DNA of 64,000 nt from Telopea speciosissima (GCF_018873765.1 NC_057924.1:2170001-2234000); one strand, 5' to 3'; positions 12,176 to 23,444 are shown, numbered from the stretch's first letter. Notes: generated by a model from the letters alone, not told the origin. Numbers and translations: made by a program.

Positions 12176-12346
12176 CACCAAAAGGATTCGGTCCAGCACC
12201 CTGCCCGACTGCATGTGCAACGCTGGACTTGGTGAGGCATGAAAAGATCGCCTCACCCCTGCTCGGGCAAGGTGCTTGGACATGGGTGAGGCGGTCTTTT
12301 CATGCTTCAATCTATGTCCGACGCGGTGCTGGACAGGAGCCGAGTT
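12176..12346. mobile_element. Hairpin MITE (171 bp), 8-bp TSD
   Basis: It is flanked by CAGGAAAT (12168-12175 and 12347-12354). The arms GTCCAGCACC...GCATGAAAAGATCGCCTCACCC on the left and their mirror GGGTGAGGCGGTCTTTTCATGC...GGTGCTGGAC on the right form a hairpin. It lies only 78 bp from the previous element. Confidence 0.6.
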
Positions 12347-12365
12347 CAGGAAATTAATGGGGTTC

Positions 12366-12374
12366 CTATAAAAT
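12366..12374 (+). promoter_or_regulatory. Possible TATA box of the Ole e 1-like gene
   Basis: CTATAAAATAGG matches the plant TATA consensus on the coding strand. It lies 388 bp upstream of the ATG at 12754, so the leader would be long (about 350 nt) and would include the hairpin at 12455-12560 and a GA repeat. Spacing makes this only a candidate. Confidence 0.25.
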
Positions 12375-12454
12375 AGGAGAAAGGAGAAAAAAAAAAAGGT
12401 GGTGGGTATGAGGATCGTTCTCCTCTCAGGTTCCCTGCCCGATCAGGTGCGCAG

Positions 12455-12560
12455 GTTCCTCTCATAGGAGGGGCAAAAATGACAACCTCACCCCTGCCCA
12501 AACACACTGCCCAGGTGGAGTGAGGTCGTCATTTCCACCCCTCCTATGAGAGGAGAAAAA
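12455..12560. mobile_element. Hairpin MITE, same family as 8920-9091
   Basis: The arms TTCCTCTCATAGGAGGGG..AAAATGACAACCTC and their mirror GAGGTCGTCATTT..CACCCCTCCTATGAGAGGA flank a loop reading CTGCCCAAACACACTGCCC. That loop is the reverse complement of the loop at about 9005-9030, so these are two copies in opposite orientation. The element sits 200-300 bp upstream of the Ole e 1-like start codon. Confidence 0.6.
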
Positions 12561-12753
12561 CTCGGGTAACGGAGGGAGTCCACATAAGGCGGATAGTTAG
12601 TTTGAGAGTTTAACATAGAGAGAGAGAGAGAGAAGGAATTCAGATCCTGGATCTCCAGCGCTGGGGGGCGGGGGGTGCTGGGATCGCCAGTGATCAGGCT
12701 TCTCCAGTTGATCACACATATGAAGAAGAAGAGCTACACCACAGAAAGAGGAA

Positions 12754-14593
12754 ATGAAAGCTTCTCATAGTCAGGGCTGCATTTCTCTATTGATTATCTT
12801 CTTCATGATCTTCGTCAGACTTAGACCATCAATGGCAGGAGGAGGAGGAGGAGGAGGAGAGAATAAGAACCCACTGGACGAACCATCGATGCACTCGGAT
12901 CTGGTTGAAATGTTCGGTTATGGGGAGGAAAGGGTCTCCTCCGCCCTTGTCACCGGTTCTGTCAATTGCGAGGCCGTTTTGGATAGTGACTCGGCGCCTC
13001 ATGCATTGCCTGTCTCAGGTTTGTCAACCCTTTTATTCTTTCTCTCACTTTTATTTGGGTTTTCGATTGCGTGCAAGGGCATCAATATGGATGAGATTTT
13101 TAATTTCATGAGATGATGTGGGGTGGTAATTTAACACGCAATCAAACAGCATTTCTTTTCTCATGTTGGGAAAAAGTTTGATGCCACGCTGTTGATCCTA
13201 CCCTGCACGGTTGCATGCATTAGCAATTTAGCATCTATGGGGAGGGATGGAGTGGTCGTTTCACTACCCCATGGGTAGCAGGAACATTTAATCCGATCTG
13301 GTTTGCTTTAATTTGTTCATTTTTGGGAGTTTATGCTGATGGTATCACCATGATCTACTCCTAAAGCTTGGGAATGGACTCAACTCATCCAAACAACTTG
13401 ACTCTTGCCAAGCTATTATTATTCCCAACTCTCTTAAAAATGTATTTCCTGCCTCTTCATTGAAAGGTTCAGAGTTGTGGATTTTGGTGGATAACATTGT
13501 GTCTTCTTTTTCTTTGTTTTTTTTGTTTTTTTGGTTGGATTGGCAACCACCTTCTCATAGGGGGTTGTCAAATCAGTCCAGGCCGATTGTGGTCGGGCCT
13601 AATCTGTTCTCCCTAAATAAGATCATGCATTGTGACCAGCCCGTTTAAGTAATCAGTCCTCATAGGCTAGACATAGTCTTATTTATAAATTATCGGTCAG
13701 TTGCTAATTTATAATCGGACTCGTATTAAATGGACTGAAAGTGCCTAAAAACAAAGCCATACTAAATGGACTACAATCGGGCTACGCAAGTTTGGTCCAT
13801 ATAACTCCTAATGAGATTTCAATTCTTCGAGATAAAATAGATTTTACTAGAAAGAATGTTCTTCACCAGGCTAACAACTAAATAAGTAAATCTTAATGTA
13901 TTTGGAGTTCTATAGGCCACAATCTCAAATGGGCATACATATTATGACATTTTGAACAATATAAATGGTCTTGATTATGCGCTCCTTTTTTATTTTTGGC
14001 TCATCAACTTCATAGTGTATTAAACATGTAGGTTCTTAAACGTGTCGGGCTCAGTCCGGCACCCGTCAGTCCATCCCCTTGAGCTACGAACAACACATTT
14101 AGTTAATTTGTCGACCCGATTTCAGGCTTTAATCAATCGGAACAAGTCAATCCTACCAGTGCGAGCTTAGAATTGACACCCCTAACCTTCTCTATCTCTT
14201 TTGGTTTAAGGAGTACTCAAGAACTATATTCAGCAAACCATGAAAGCAAATACCAAATGGATCATAAGGCTGATGTTGACCTGTTTTGATCCACTTAAAA
14301 GTTTGTAATTTTTTACAGGTGCAAAAGTAGCCGTTGCATGCAAAAATGGAAGGCAAAATAGGAAGTCAGACATCACACAGGCTTGGACAGATGAGTATGG
14401 AGAATTCAGCATCGACATTCCTTCCCACCTCCATACAATTCCAAATTTGGAAAACGCATGTACTGTGAGGGTTTTTTATCTGCCAGAAAGCACTCCCTGC
14501 AAACAGGTTTTTGTAAGGAAGCCCAGAGGAATAAGATTAACATCACTTGGGAATGGCATTCGCACTTACACCACCGGAATGATAACACTCTGA
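12754..14593 (+). CDS. Pollen Ole e 1 allergen/extensin-like secreted protein
   Basis: There are two exons, 12754-13018 and 14319-14593, joined by a phase-1 GT..AG intron of 1,300 bp; together they encode 179 aa. The first ATG follows AGAGGAA. It opens a signal peptide (KASHSQG, then the hydrophobic stretch CISLLIIFFMIFV), followed by a Gly-rich linker. The Ole e 1 domain follows: VTGSVNCEAVLDSD in exon 1, then GAKVAVACKNGR, the AWTDEYGEFSIDIPSH strand and CTVRVFYLPESTPC in exon 2, with its conserved cysteines. The protein is predicted to be secreted to the cell wall or apoplast. Family members affect pollen tubes, growth or wall assembly, but the role of this one cannot be read from sequence. 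It ends RTYTTGMITL at a TGA. The intron contains transposon sequence (13070-13180 and 13559-14184). Complete and intact by inspection. Confidence 0.88.
13559..14184. mobile_element. GGGTGTCAA-type element inside the Ole e 1-like intron
   Basis: It starts TAGGGGGTTGTCAAATC and ends GAATTGACACCCCTAA, an inverted pair like those of the other copies. The interior has many CGGGCT, CGGTC and GACCGAT-like motifs and no ORF. It fills nearly half of the intron. Confidence 0.5.
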
Positions 14594-15453
14594 CAGCCTC
14601 CTAAGCATTCGCACTATGTATTCTTTTTGGTCTCAACGCAATAAATGTGTTTTATATTGGCTCCTCCTCCACCTCATGACACAATTCAATTTATCTATAA
14701 GTGGTCTACTGACCTTTTTGTTTTTTGATTTTTCTCATAATTTTGCATCTTCATCTTGGCCATCAATGTCTCAAATTGAATATCAAGATCTACCAGTTAG
14801 GGATCACCCAATTTTTATACGTATTGGCTGCTTCAAACAATCTAATAATCACAGTGGATAGGCTTTTGTTGTTCTCTTCAATTCTCTGTTTCATTGCGCT
14901 GCTTTGAGTCCTGGTCTCACAGGGGAAATGCTGGCACCAAAGGCCCTGAGGGATCTTACAGGAATTGCAGCAGGCTTTGGCAAAAAGATACCGGAAAGTA
15001 GAATTCTGGGTAAACAGTTCTGATATTTGTAAATGGTTAATGCAAAGATCACAATATGGGTGGCCTTTTGAGTTAATTGATGTTTCACTACCCATTTTGA
15101 ATCTTATGAAATGTTTAAGAACATCCATAAATATGCAAGGATGATACGTTAATATCAGTAGCTACTAGGCTAGCTAGCAAGACCCCTATGGATCGGGTCA
15201 CTATGGATTGAAGACGATGTATTATCTCATCAAAACAAAAAAAAAACAGAGCAATGTGTAAAAAATTGATCCATAAACAAAGACTAATAACAAAGAGAAA
15301 AATGTTATAACAAGAAAAGTATTCACTTCCACACCCCAACAAGGACTCTTGTTTCATTCGCAATGAATCGTAAAGCAGTTGATCTAACTTTATTTATACG
15401 CCAAATGATGCTGTAAACCAAGCGAAAACCAACCATGGGTGAAAAGATAGTAA
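14594..15453. other. Space between convergent genes; no gene supported
   Basis: The stretch lies between the stop codons of the Ole e 1-like gene (plus) and the acyl carrier protein gene (minus), so it holds both 3' ends. A plus-strand piece at about 14923-15020 reads GEMLAPKALRDLTGIAAGF and follows CTCACAG, which could be an acceptor. It is short, unrecognised and without partner exons. Confidence 0.5.
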
Positions 15454-16528
15454 TCAGGAACTTTCTGCAATGTTCTGCTTTGCTCTGGATGCTATAAATC
15501 GGGCTACGTCAATACAGCAAGTAAGTTTATCTGCTTCTTCATCAGGGATCTCAACTGAGAAATCTTCCTCAAAAGCCATCACAAGCTCCACCCTATCCAA
15601 GCTGTCCAGGCTCAAGTCTTTTTGGAAATCTGCCGTTTCAGTAACCTATATTCAAAGCTTAAATGGAATAAAAACCAGCATTTTCCTGATTGTAATCTTG
15701 GTTTTTCTTGGGGGTTGGATGGTTCGTGTGCTGAAATATAGATAAAGTTGGAATCTAATTATCCCTTTAAAATATACCCATTACCAATCAATTTATGGTT
15801 CCAGCAACATAAATCAATTTCAAACCTAATCTATTAAGCTAACCAGCTTTTTAGATTCCATCACTAAGAAAATTCACAATTGCTGAATTGCAGAAAATGA
15901 TAAAGGCAGTATTATTTATTGAAGGGCAAAAAAATTGCTGCTTCGTTGTGTAGCCCCTGCACCAGTGTGGGGGGCCAATGATAACACCCACAGGTGCATC
16001 AACAATGGGATAATTTATTTTAGGGAAGTAGTTTTCTGTCCGGGAGTGTGGCCTAAGCCAGCACTCCCATAAGTCTATCTGTCTCCTCCTCAAAGACTCA
16101 TGGGAGTGCTGGCGTAGGCCACAGTCCCAGACAGAGAACTTTCTCCCTTTATTTTAAGAGGGGCTGGATGGTAATTTCGTGTGCTCCTGTGTCTGGGTGT
16201 AAGAGCCACACAACCACACACCATTCTTTTTCCGTTTATTTAATTATTTAATTTTTTGGGTTGGGGTGACAAGTAACATAAATTATTAATATTTCAAAAG
16301 CACAAGATAACAGCAGGTGTTATCAGTTACCTTGTTTGACTCTATCTTATCAAATTTCTTCACCAGTCCAATCACCCGGGCCATTAACTGATCAGAGCTA
16401 GTACACGATGATGCACATATGTGGCGTCTTAATCTGCTCAGTGCATTCCCATCTTCTGCACATAACCGTTGTCTACAAGTCGTGCCAATCCTCACATATC
16501 CCAAAATAGCACTCCTTATGTTCTGCAT
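15454..16528 (-). CDS. Mitochondrial acyl carrier protein
   Basis: There are two exons, 16528-16331 (66 codons, phase 0) and 15645-15454 (63 codons plus TGA), totalling 129 aa. The N-terminus ([19 protein letters not shown]) is basic and lacks acidic residues up to about residue 23, as in a mitochondrial presequence. The mature domain has [32 protein letters not shown] with the DSLD serine that carries 4'-phosphopantetheine, and [20 protein letters not shown], all typical of mtACP. The protein carries acyl chains in mitochondrial fatty-acid synthesis, supplying octanoate for lipoate, and belongs to the complex I-associated ACP family. The ATG follows an acceptor-like TTTTTCAG (exon start 16539), so a 5' UTR intron is likely. 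A possible 5' UTR exon with donor GAG/GTTAGT lies near 18690, which would put the LINE at 16588-17276 inside that intron. The frame is intact. Confidence 0.92.
15924..16234. mobile_element. Mutator-type MITE in the mtACP intron
   Basis: The flanks TTTATTGAA (15915-15923) and TTTATTTAA (16235-16243) match at 8 of 9 bases. The ends are GGGCAAAAAAATTGCTG and, inverted, CGGAAAAAGAATGG. The interior follows the same order as 21888-22072: a CACCAGTGTGGGG..GGCCAATGA block, a GTGCATCAACAATGGGAT block, then GGTAATTTCGTGTGCTCCTG and TGTCTGGGTG. It is interrupted by a younger element at 16023-16147. Confidence 0.65.
16023..16147. mobile_element. Nested hairpin MITE (125 bp), 9-bp TSD
   Basis: The perfect direct repeat TTTATTTTA flanks it (16014-16022 and 16148-16156). 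The ends GGGAAGTAGTTTTCTGTC and, inverted, GGGAGAAAGTTCTCTGTC are followed by long mirrored arms (GTGTGGCCTAAGCCAGCACTC). It inserted into the element at 15924-16234, so it is the younger of the two. Confidence 0.75.
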
Positions 16529-16587
16529 TGTATTGCAATCTGAAAAACAGTGAAACACCGTTAGGCAAAGCACCAAGAACTAAGGTA

Positions 16588-17276
16588 CAACAACAACAAC
16601 TCAGCCTTATCCCAATTAAATGGGGTCGGCTACATGGATCCTTGCAAAGACAAAAAAATAAAATAATAGAAAAAGGAAAAAGCACAACATCATCGACAAA
16701 AACTCAGCAATCCCACCTAAATGGGGTCCGCTACATGGATTGTAGCCCTCCAATCAGCTCTATTCGAGGCCATACTTGCAACAAGGCCCAAAACTACGTA
16801 TAGACTATCCTCACTACTTCTCCTAGCGTAGATCCTTCAACCTGTATCGAATCACTCCTTCATACTGGTGCATCTCAAGGCCCTCCTTGAACATGACCAT
16901 GCCACCTCAAACGACTCTGTCAAAGCTTCTCATGTATAGGGGTCACTCCCAACTCAGCTCTAGTATGGGCATTCCTTACTTTATCCTTCCTAGTCTTGCC
17001 ACACATCCATCTCAACATCCTTTCTCCTCTATCAACGTCATCATCATCATCCTCGTAGCCTTATCCCACTAAATGGGGTCGGCCAGATGGATCCTTGCTC
17101 TCCAATCACCTCTATTAAAGTTCATACCTGATACGAGGCCTAAGCTAAGCAAGTCTTTCCTCACCACTTCCTAGGGTTATTTTAGGCCTGGCCCTGGCTC
17201 TTTTGGTTCCCTCAACCTGAATTTAGTCACTTTGACATACTGGGGCATTTGAAGGCCTTTGTTGAACATAGCCATG
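16588..17276 (-). mobile_element. RTE-type LINE 3' fragment with target-site duplication
   Basis: On the plus strand it starts CAACAACAACAAC and then CCTTATCCCAATTAAATGGGGTCGGC, the reverse complement of the RTE 3' end also seen near 30330. It is flanked by CCAAGAACTAAGGTA (16573-16587) and the near-identical CCAAGAACTAAAGGTA (17277-17292), a long duplication typical of LINEs. The ATGGGGTCGGC block occurs again near 17073 and a related ATGGGGTCCGC block near 16722, so the insert holds more than one 3'-end copy. No reverse-transcriptase frame remains. Confidence 0.7.
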
Positions 17277-17292
17277 CCAAGAACTAAAGGTA

Positions 17293-19376
17293 AAGGAAAT
17301 ATAATCTTGTCTAAACCTATAAAAATTGGTTTTTCATGGGAAACCACATGATTCTAACTGAAATTGAAGGTGAAGAGGAAGAACAAAGAGAATCAAATCA
17401 TAGATGATGGTTCTTGAGGAAATTTTACAGCTGATCTAGAATCTGCATATTAAAGAATGAAGCTTCATAGCTTCATGGAGATTTTAGCCAAGCTTAAATC
17501 TGCACCAGAAGCTGTAATTGGCATGCAAACTTGCAAAAGTTGGTTTTTATTGAAGGGAACGGAGATATATCTTCCACTATCTTAACATCGAGAGGGCCTA
17601 ATAAAGAATAGCAGGCAAAAATTGAGCCTGTTAGATCTGTTAGATGACCAAAGAGCAAACTATCTACGCTTCTTTTCTCCAAATGGATGCAATAAATATT
17701 ATAGTTAGAATAATGTATTCACTTGGTTTCTCATTGATCCTTGGGTTGGAAGTTGCAGACTAAGATAGCTAATTAATGATATATACAATAGATTAGACTT
17801 TTCTAGAAAGTGGAGTTTAACAGTGACTGGCTGCAACCAGCCTGTCAAAGTTCAAAATCCATAAACCTGGGTAGGGACGATTCTTACCAGCAGTGAGAGT
17901 TGGATTTGGGAGACAAAAGATGTAACTCCATTGACCCAGATAAATTCAATATGATCCAATGAAAGTGAGGCAATTTCATGGTGGTTTGGACTCCAAGAGT
18001 CCGGCCACGAAAACAAACTCACAACATCTCCTACGAAGCTTGAGAATCGGTCCTCTAACAAGAAGCCACAGGGGCATCGCATTTGATACTTTTCTGGTTT
18101 AGATTCTTTAGAAGCTACAGGTTGCATTACAGAATTGTCTAGAATTGTTTCAGATCAAAGGATTGGGAAAGCAATAACTATAAAAATCAGTTTATTTAAA
18201 ATGGAAGTGACTGAAGCCATAACCCAATTTATAGAACTAAAAAGACAAACTTGAGGTTCTCTGTCAAATAGTTCATAGTGTAAGGCCTCCACATAGAGGA
18301 AAGTGGTTCAATTCAAAAATAGAGAAGGTTGAGAATCATCTCGATCCAAAAAGTTCCAGAGACATGTCCGATTCTGGAATTAATAACTGGGCTAATGTTC
18401 AGAGACAACTATCTAAAGACAGGAATAGGAACTACCCATTACAATTCGAGGAATCAGTCGCTAAAGGAGAAAATTTCAGACAAGAAATCCTTCCTAAACA
18501 ATGCAAAGACTTTTAATATCTTATCCAGTGGATCGAAAACCATAATCCAGAAAATGAAAGATAACCTGCTACCTAGATTAGTTTAGTGCATTCGTTAGCT
18601 ACGAATTAGGGCTATGCAACACAAGAGCAACTGAAGAGAAATGAAGAGAAACGAGAGACCAAACAGCTCTAGTTACGTTCGCTCACACTAACCTCCCTGC
18701 TCGTGTTTTGTGGTTGCGAAGAGAAACCCTTGGAACCCTGTTAAGCTTAGAGGTTAACCGCTGCGCTATTCTTGAGTCTTCGCCCTCAGAGCCTCAGAGC
18801 CTCAGAGGTCCATAAGGTGACAGTAGTAGTTCGTGCAGAGCCCAAGCTTGAAACTTCGGCGGACCTGGGCTGGGATAGCCCCAAACCGAAAAACCGAATG
18901 GTACCTTCTGTTTGCTACTGATTAGCCCACGATGAAGGGCATTTTGAACATCCAACAAATAAGTGGAGCAATAATGACCATAGATTCATGAACGATAGAA
19001 AATGTATTTTTAAAGGGAAGTTTCAAAATACCTCCTTTATCTTTTTCTAAAATTGGTTTTGGTTGTTTTGTCTTCCACAAGATATGAATTGGATTAAGAT
19101 CCTCTCTTGTGCATCGATTTGGCGGTGCCTTGTAGTACGGGCTTGAGAGCTCGATACATGGATGATACTTCATCTAATGGTGCGAGGTCCATTTACCTAG
19201 TTTTTTTTTTTTTTTTTTTTTCTTGAACTTAACACCGTTGGATGTCGTATCGATCCATGAGTCGAGCTCTCAAGCCCTCATTGCTGTAGTGCATCGCTAT
19301 TGCACTGCAGAGGATTTTTTTCCTGATATGAATCCATGACCTCTTGAAAATTGATTTTTAACAAAATACTTTTAAG
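17293..19376. other. Upstream region of mtACP; no gene seen
   Basis: It holds only short ORFs without recognisable motifs. It probably includes the mtACP promoter and 5' leader, with a candidate leader exon near 18690-18740. A triple GAGCCTCA repeat lies near 18788. A homopolymer T run lies at about 19200-19220. Confidence 0.4.
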
Positions 19377-20290
19377 TGTGGGAACTTTAGTCCCACATTC
19401 GAAGTGGAAGAGAATGAAGAGGTTAATATATTGAAATGAAAACTACAACGATAGAATGCTCTCTCTCCTCTATTGTCTTTGGGGTCAGAGTTTGTTTTCA
19501 CACATGTGCACCGAGATAGGCTGGTGGGGTGAGCAAGTCCTTGGGTGTGTGTGTGTGTGTGTGTGTTTGTGAAGTTTACTTTTTGCTCCGAACCAGACTT
19601 ATATTCGGATTTCTTGTTTTTCTGGTATCTGCTTTGGCGTCGATTAGGGTTTTCCTGACATTAGATATTGGTTGTTATACGCCGATCATAACACATTAAA
19701 TGATGGAGTCCAACAGGGACCTTTCCAACTTGAACCACTCTCTATTTAACATTGAGCGTGGCCTTGCTGGTGTAGGATGTGTGTCATCCAAAGCGTCGCC
19801 AGCATCATTGACTCTTTGTACATTAGACAGAACACATTAAATGTTGGGGGTCCTACAGGGAGCTTTCCAACTTGAACCACTCTCTATCCGATGTTGTGGC
19901 CTTGTCAGCGTAGGATGTGCTTCATCGCTAGCATTGTTGACTCTTTGTTCAGTGCCGTCCAAGATGTACTGGGTCCTGGTAACGACTTTTTAACCTTTTT
20001 TTGGTCTTTTCTCTGTGAGAAACATATCTTTTGGTTCCATTGGATATGTTTTTCCAAGGGATATCTCTCCTCTATATATAGAGAGACGTCCTTGGCACTT
20101 GGAGGATTATTCTCCGAGTTATTCATCCTCTCTTACTCTCTCATCTTTTGTGTTTGCTCATCGAAACAACACATCTCTATTTTTTTTGTTTTACAAGTCA
20201 TCTTTTGAAAGTTTTTCATTGAGTTTGAGCACAACTTTGTAGAACTAGAAGGGACACATTAAGAGAGTGCATTACTATCTGTGAAAGCCA
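19377..20290 (+). mobile_element. Possible degenerate solo LTR
   Basis: It starts TGTGGGAACTTTAGTCCCACA, a common LTR opening, and contains a TATA-like TCTATATATAGAGA at about 20068 followed by a leader-like CTCTTACTCTCTCATC. A second LTR, primer site or coding region is not visible and no duplication flanks were found, so this is a weak inference. Within it lies the tandem duplication at 19691-19950. Confidence 0.25.
19691..19950. repeat. Tandem duplication, offset 141 bp
   Basis: The run ACACATTAAATG.TGG..TCC..CAGGGA.CTTTCCAACTTGAACCACTCTCTAT starts at 19691 and again at 19832. Both copies continue through GTGTAGGATGTG/GCGTAGGATGTG to CATTG.TTGACTCTTTGT or a close variant. Confidence 0.7.
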
Positions 20291-20688
20291 AGAACTGTTT
20301 TATCTTGGAAACTAATTTACACATCTCCTAGTTGCACCTTGTGGGCGTCTATGGTCTTTAGGACAACATCTAGTAATGTGACTCAATTCACATCTATCAT
20401 TTACAAAGCAACATTTGTAGCATCAGTAGTTTGTGTATAGCACATCAATAGAAAGCTTTGTAGTGGCTACTTGGATACATGGCAAATAAGTTATTAGTTG
20501 TTTCATTAATCATTATTTTATACAACAATGGGTGAATTCATCATGGGTGAAGAAAAACGTTCTCCTCAATTTTTTGTTGACTTAGTCAAATGCTCAATGG
20601 TTCAATATACATATGTCATTGCTTGTAGATTTTAGATCTTACTCATCCGTTAGAGCCCTTCCTTTATTCTTCTTCGTCCTCTTTTCCA

Positions 20689-21050
20689 TTAGAAAAACAT
20701 TCACTAAAACTCTATGAAAACTTTATCGTGAGGTCTAGATGACAGGACATTCTACAACTTTATTGAGAGGTCTAGGTGATAGGTCAATCTACCTAGGCCC
20801 CGTTTTGTTTCGTTGTAAAATTTTCTCCTAATTAAGTGATATTTTACACCAAAATTTTACTCCATATAATTATTCTTTTTCTCTTTTCATATGAATTTAT
20901 TAGAAAAACATTCATTAAATCTCTATGAAAACTTTATCGTGATGTCTAGGTGATAGGATATTCTACAACTTTATTGAGAGGTCTAGGTGATAGGTCGATC
21001 TACCTAGGCCCCTTTTTGTTCCATTGTAAATTTTCCTCCTAAGTGATATT
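20689..21050. repeat. Tandem duplication, offset about 211 bp
   Basis: TTAGAAAAACATTCA at 20689 recurs at 20900. Both are followed by CTCTATGAAAACTTTATCGTGA, a GGTCTAGGTGATAGGTC copy and CTACCTAGGCCCC. The GTCTAG.TGA.AGG.CA phrase is itself repeated inside each unit. Confidence 0.75.
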
Positions 21051-21887
21051 TTGTGTGAAAATTTTTACTCCATATAAATGTTTGGTTATTTTTCAATGTA
21101 ATAATTTGTATGTTTTGCATCAAAACAATTAAACAAACATTAGAATGTTTTACTATAAAGTTATTTTCCTCTTCCACCTTTTCACATGAAAAAAATAAAA
21201 TAAAATGAAAGGCAAATCACAAGATTTACATTGAAAATATTAAAATCATGGCTTGATCTCATTATTGGTTTGATTTTTCTAAAATATTATGGAAGTTAAA
21301 AAGATTCTTTTTTACAAAAAAAAAAAAGGGTCAAAGAATAAAAAAGATGTACCCAAATCAACTTTTTTTTTTTATCTTCATAAAATTTTGAAAGAGAAAA
21401 GAAAGAAAGACATAAATTCATTACTTGTTTTTTCACTATTCTTTTTTTTTTTTGTTATGTTTTTCTTTCTTTTCTATCTATTTCTTGCCAATTAAATACA
21501 CCCTTGGTCTTGAGTACTTATTAAAAAAAAATTAAATATTTGTAGTTTTATATTGGATTTGGATGAAATTATGCACGAGCTCAAAATGGATAGATAAGTC
21601 TATCCAAGGAGTTTTGGTTCAATTCAGGAAGGTTCAAATACCAAATTTATACTAGGGGTAAAATGATCATTTTTGCCACACGATTGCCACGAGAATCAAG
21701 TGGGTCTTGGTCCTTATTGTCGAAAGGTCCCTTGAGGTATCAAATGCAGTGTCTACACGTATGTTAGTGTCTCCTTGTGTCAATTTCTCTCCTCCCTCCT
21801 ATGAAATGACATATATATCTACCCCTTTTATAGGAAGACAGAGATAAAAACAGAGAGGTCCTAGCATACGCTAATTAGGGAAAAAGA

Positions 21888-22072
21888 ATGTTGTCGATCT
21901 GGTCATGTGGGACCTACACTCAGACACAGGAGTGTGTGAAATTATCATCCTGCCCCTATGAAATAAAAAAATCTCGTACATATTGATGCCCTTGCATGCG
22001 CTCTCATTGGCCCCATACTGGTACAGCGCTACACCACCAGACAACAATCTCTGCCTTGATTATAATAACAAA
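21888..22072. mobile_element. MITE, GGGAAAAAGAATGTTGTC family, best-preserved copy
   Basis: The left end GGGAAAAAGAATGTTGTC is mirrored at the right end by GACAACAATCTCTGCC. The interior runs GGACCTACACTCAGACACAG, AAATTATCATCCTGCCCC, TTGATGCCCTTGCATGCGC, GGCCCCATACTGGTACAGCG. It matches in reverse orientation the elements at 8305 and 15924. No clear duplication. Confidence 0.55.
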
Positions 22073-22176
22073 TATATTCTGATCCAATAGTCCTTGTTTA
22101 TTTAATAAATAAGAAGATTCTTATCTGATGGCATTGAGAGAAATCTGAAGGTGGCAGACTGAAATCAGAATGAAAC

Positions 22177-22179
<3 letters not shown>

Positions 22180-22212
<33 letters not shown>

Positions 22213-22421
22213 CGGTGTTCTTCAACCTCCATCTACCTCCCAATGTTGCGTTGGTCGGTGGATTCTCTTTCCATTCTTTGAAAAAGACGTCTAATCACCA
22301 TGTAAGGTTCTACTTTGTTGTTAGATTTCGTTATCAAAGAGAGACACAGCTTTTCATTCCCTTATTAATATCTGTTGTTTTTTTCTGAGTCTAAGGATTC
22401 CTTCCTTATATCAAATCGTAC

Positions 22422-22470
<49 letters not shown>

Positions 22471-23396
22471 TTGGCTTCAAATCTACGATCTTTTCCATCT
22501 CTTCATTGGAAGAGGTTTCAAAAAGAGATGCCCACTTCAGCTTTCTCTCGTCTTTTTCTTCGTGGATCGATTCTCTCTCTTTCTCTGCTTTGAAATATGA
22601 TGATAAGAGTTCCACTTCAACGGTTGAAGAAGGTTGATACTTTAAGTTGGTAAGCTACAAATGGACAAACGATATTTCATTAATGTAATTAAACTGATTA
22701 CTTAATAATATCTCAGATAATATAATTTATTGATAATGACATATATTCACCAATGCCCAATCGACCTCACCATTTTAGCATCTCCAGCCACTTAAATTTA
22801 ATTAATCTTATTTGATACACTTTTTATGTTCCAATTTGTTCTTTAGCTACATGTGATGGATTTGATAATACATCTCTTCTTCTCCAAACAAGACAAAATT
22901 AATGTTAGCTAGCTACTGTTAATTGTTAGTTAATCAGGATTAGTAATATTGTAATTAATTAGTTATTAATTCTCTGCTAGCTATGTAGCCCCATAGTTTA
23001 GCTAGCTAGCTTGGGGCTAGGTAGAATGTCATTTTCAAGAGAGAATACAATTAGGTTTGGTCAGATTACACCCTCTACAAAACATTAGATCGAGTAGCAA
23101 TTCCATCATTTCATCTTGTCTTTCTCTTGAATTGTTTCCTAAAGAACAATACTGTGGGTGCTACTTTTATTTTTTTGGCAAAAGTTTTCAAACACAGCCG
23201 TGCTTATGCATGACCAATATTAAATTGTAGTCTGACTCACATAAATGTTCATCTGAAATGACAATAGCACCCTTACATCTATTTGACAGAGTCGATGAGA
23301 GAATCTCTTGGCAAGTGATACACGTACATGAGCGCACTAATGAGGTGTGACAGAATAGTTTCATACATAGGGGGAGGTAGGACGTCAAGGTTATTT

Positions 23397-23437
<41 letters not shown>
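22180..23437. repeat. Cluster of GA microsatellites
   Basis: Uninterrupted or nearly uninterrupted (GA)n tracts lie at about 22180-22209, 22425-22469 and 23400-23436; a shorter GA run followed by (GT)n lies near 23606-23639. ORFs reading REREREREREM.. or SLSLSLS across them are composition artefacts. Confidence 0.9.

Positions 23438-23444
<7 letters not shown>

Noticed and set aside
11788-12310. ORFs of 67-109 codons on both strands
   Set aside because: They are produced by GC-rich inverted-repeat elements; both strands are equally open and no motif is present.
14790-15128. Possible extra gene between the Ole e 1-like and mtACP genes
   Set aside because: There is only one short exon-like piece, no family recognised and no second exon; left unannotated as a gene.
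22170-22615. ORFs with Arg-Glu or Ser-Leu repeats
   Set aside because: They are translations of GA/CT microsatellites.
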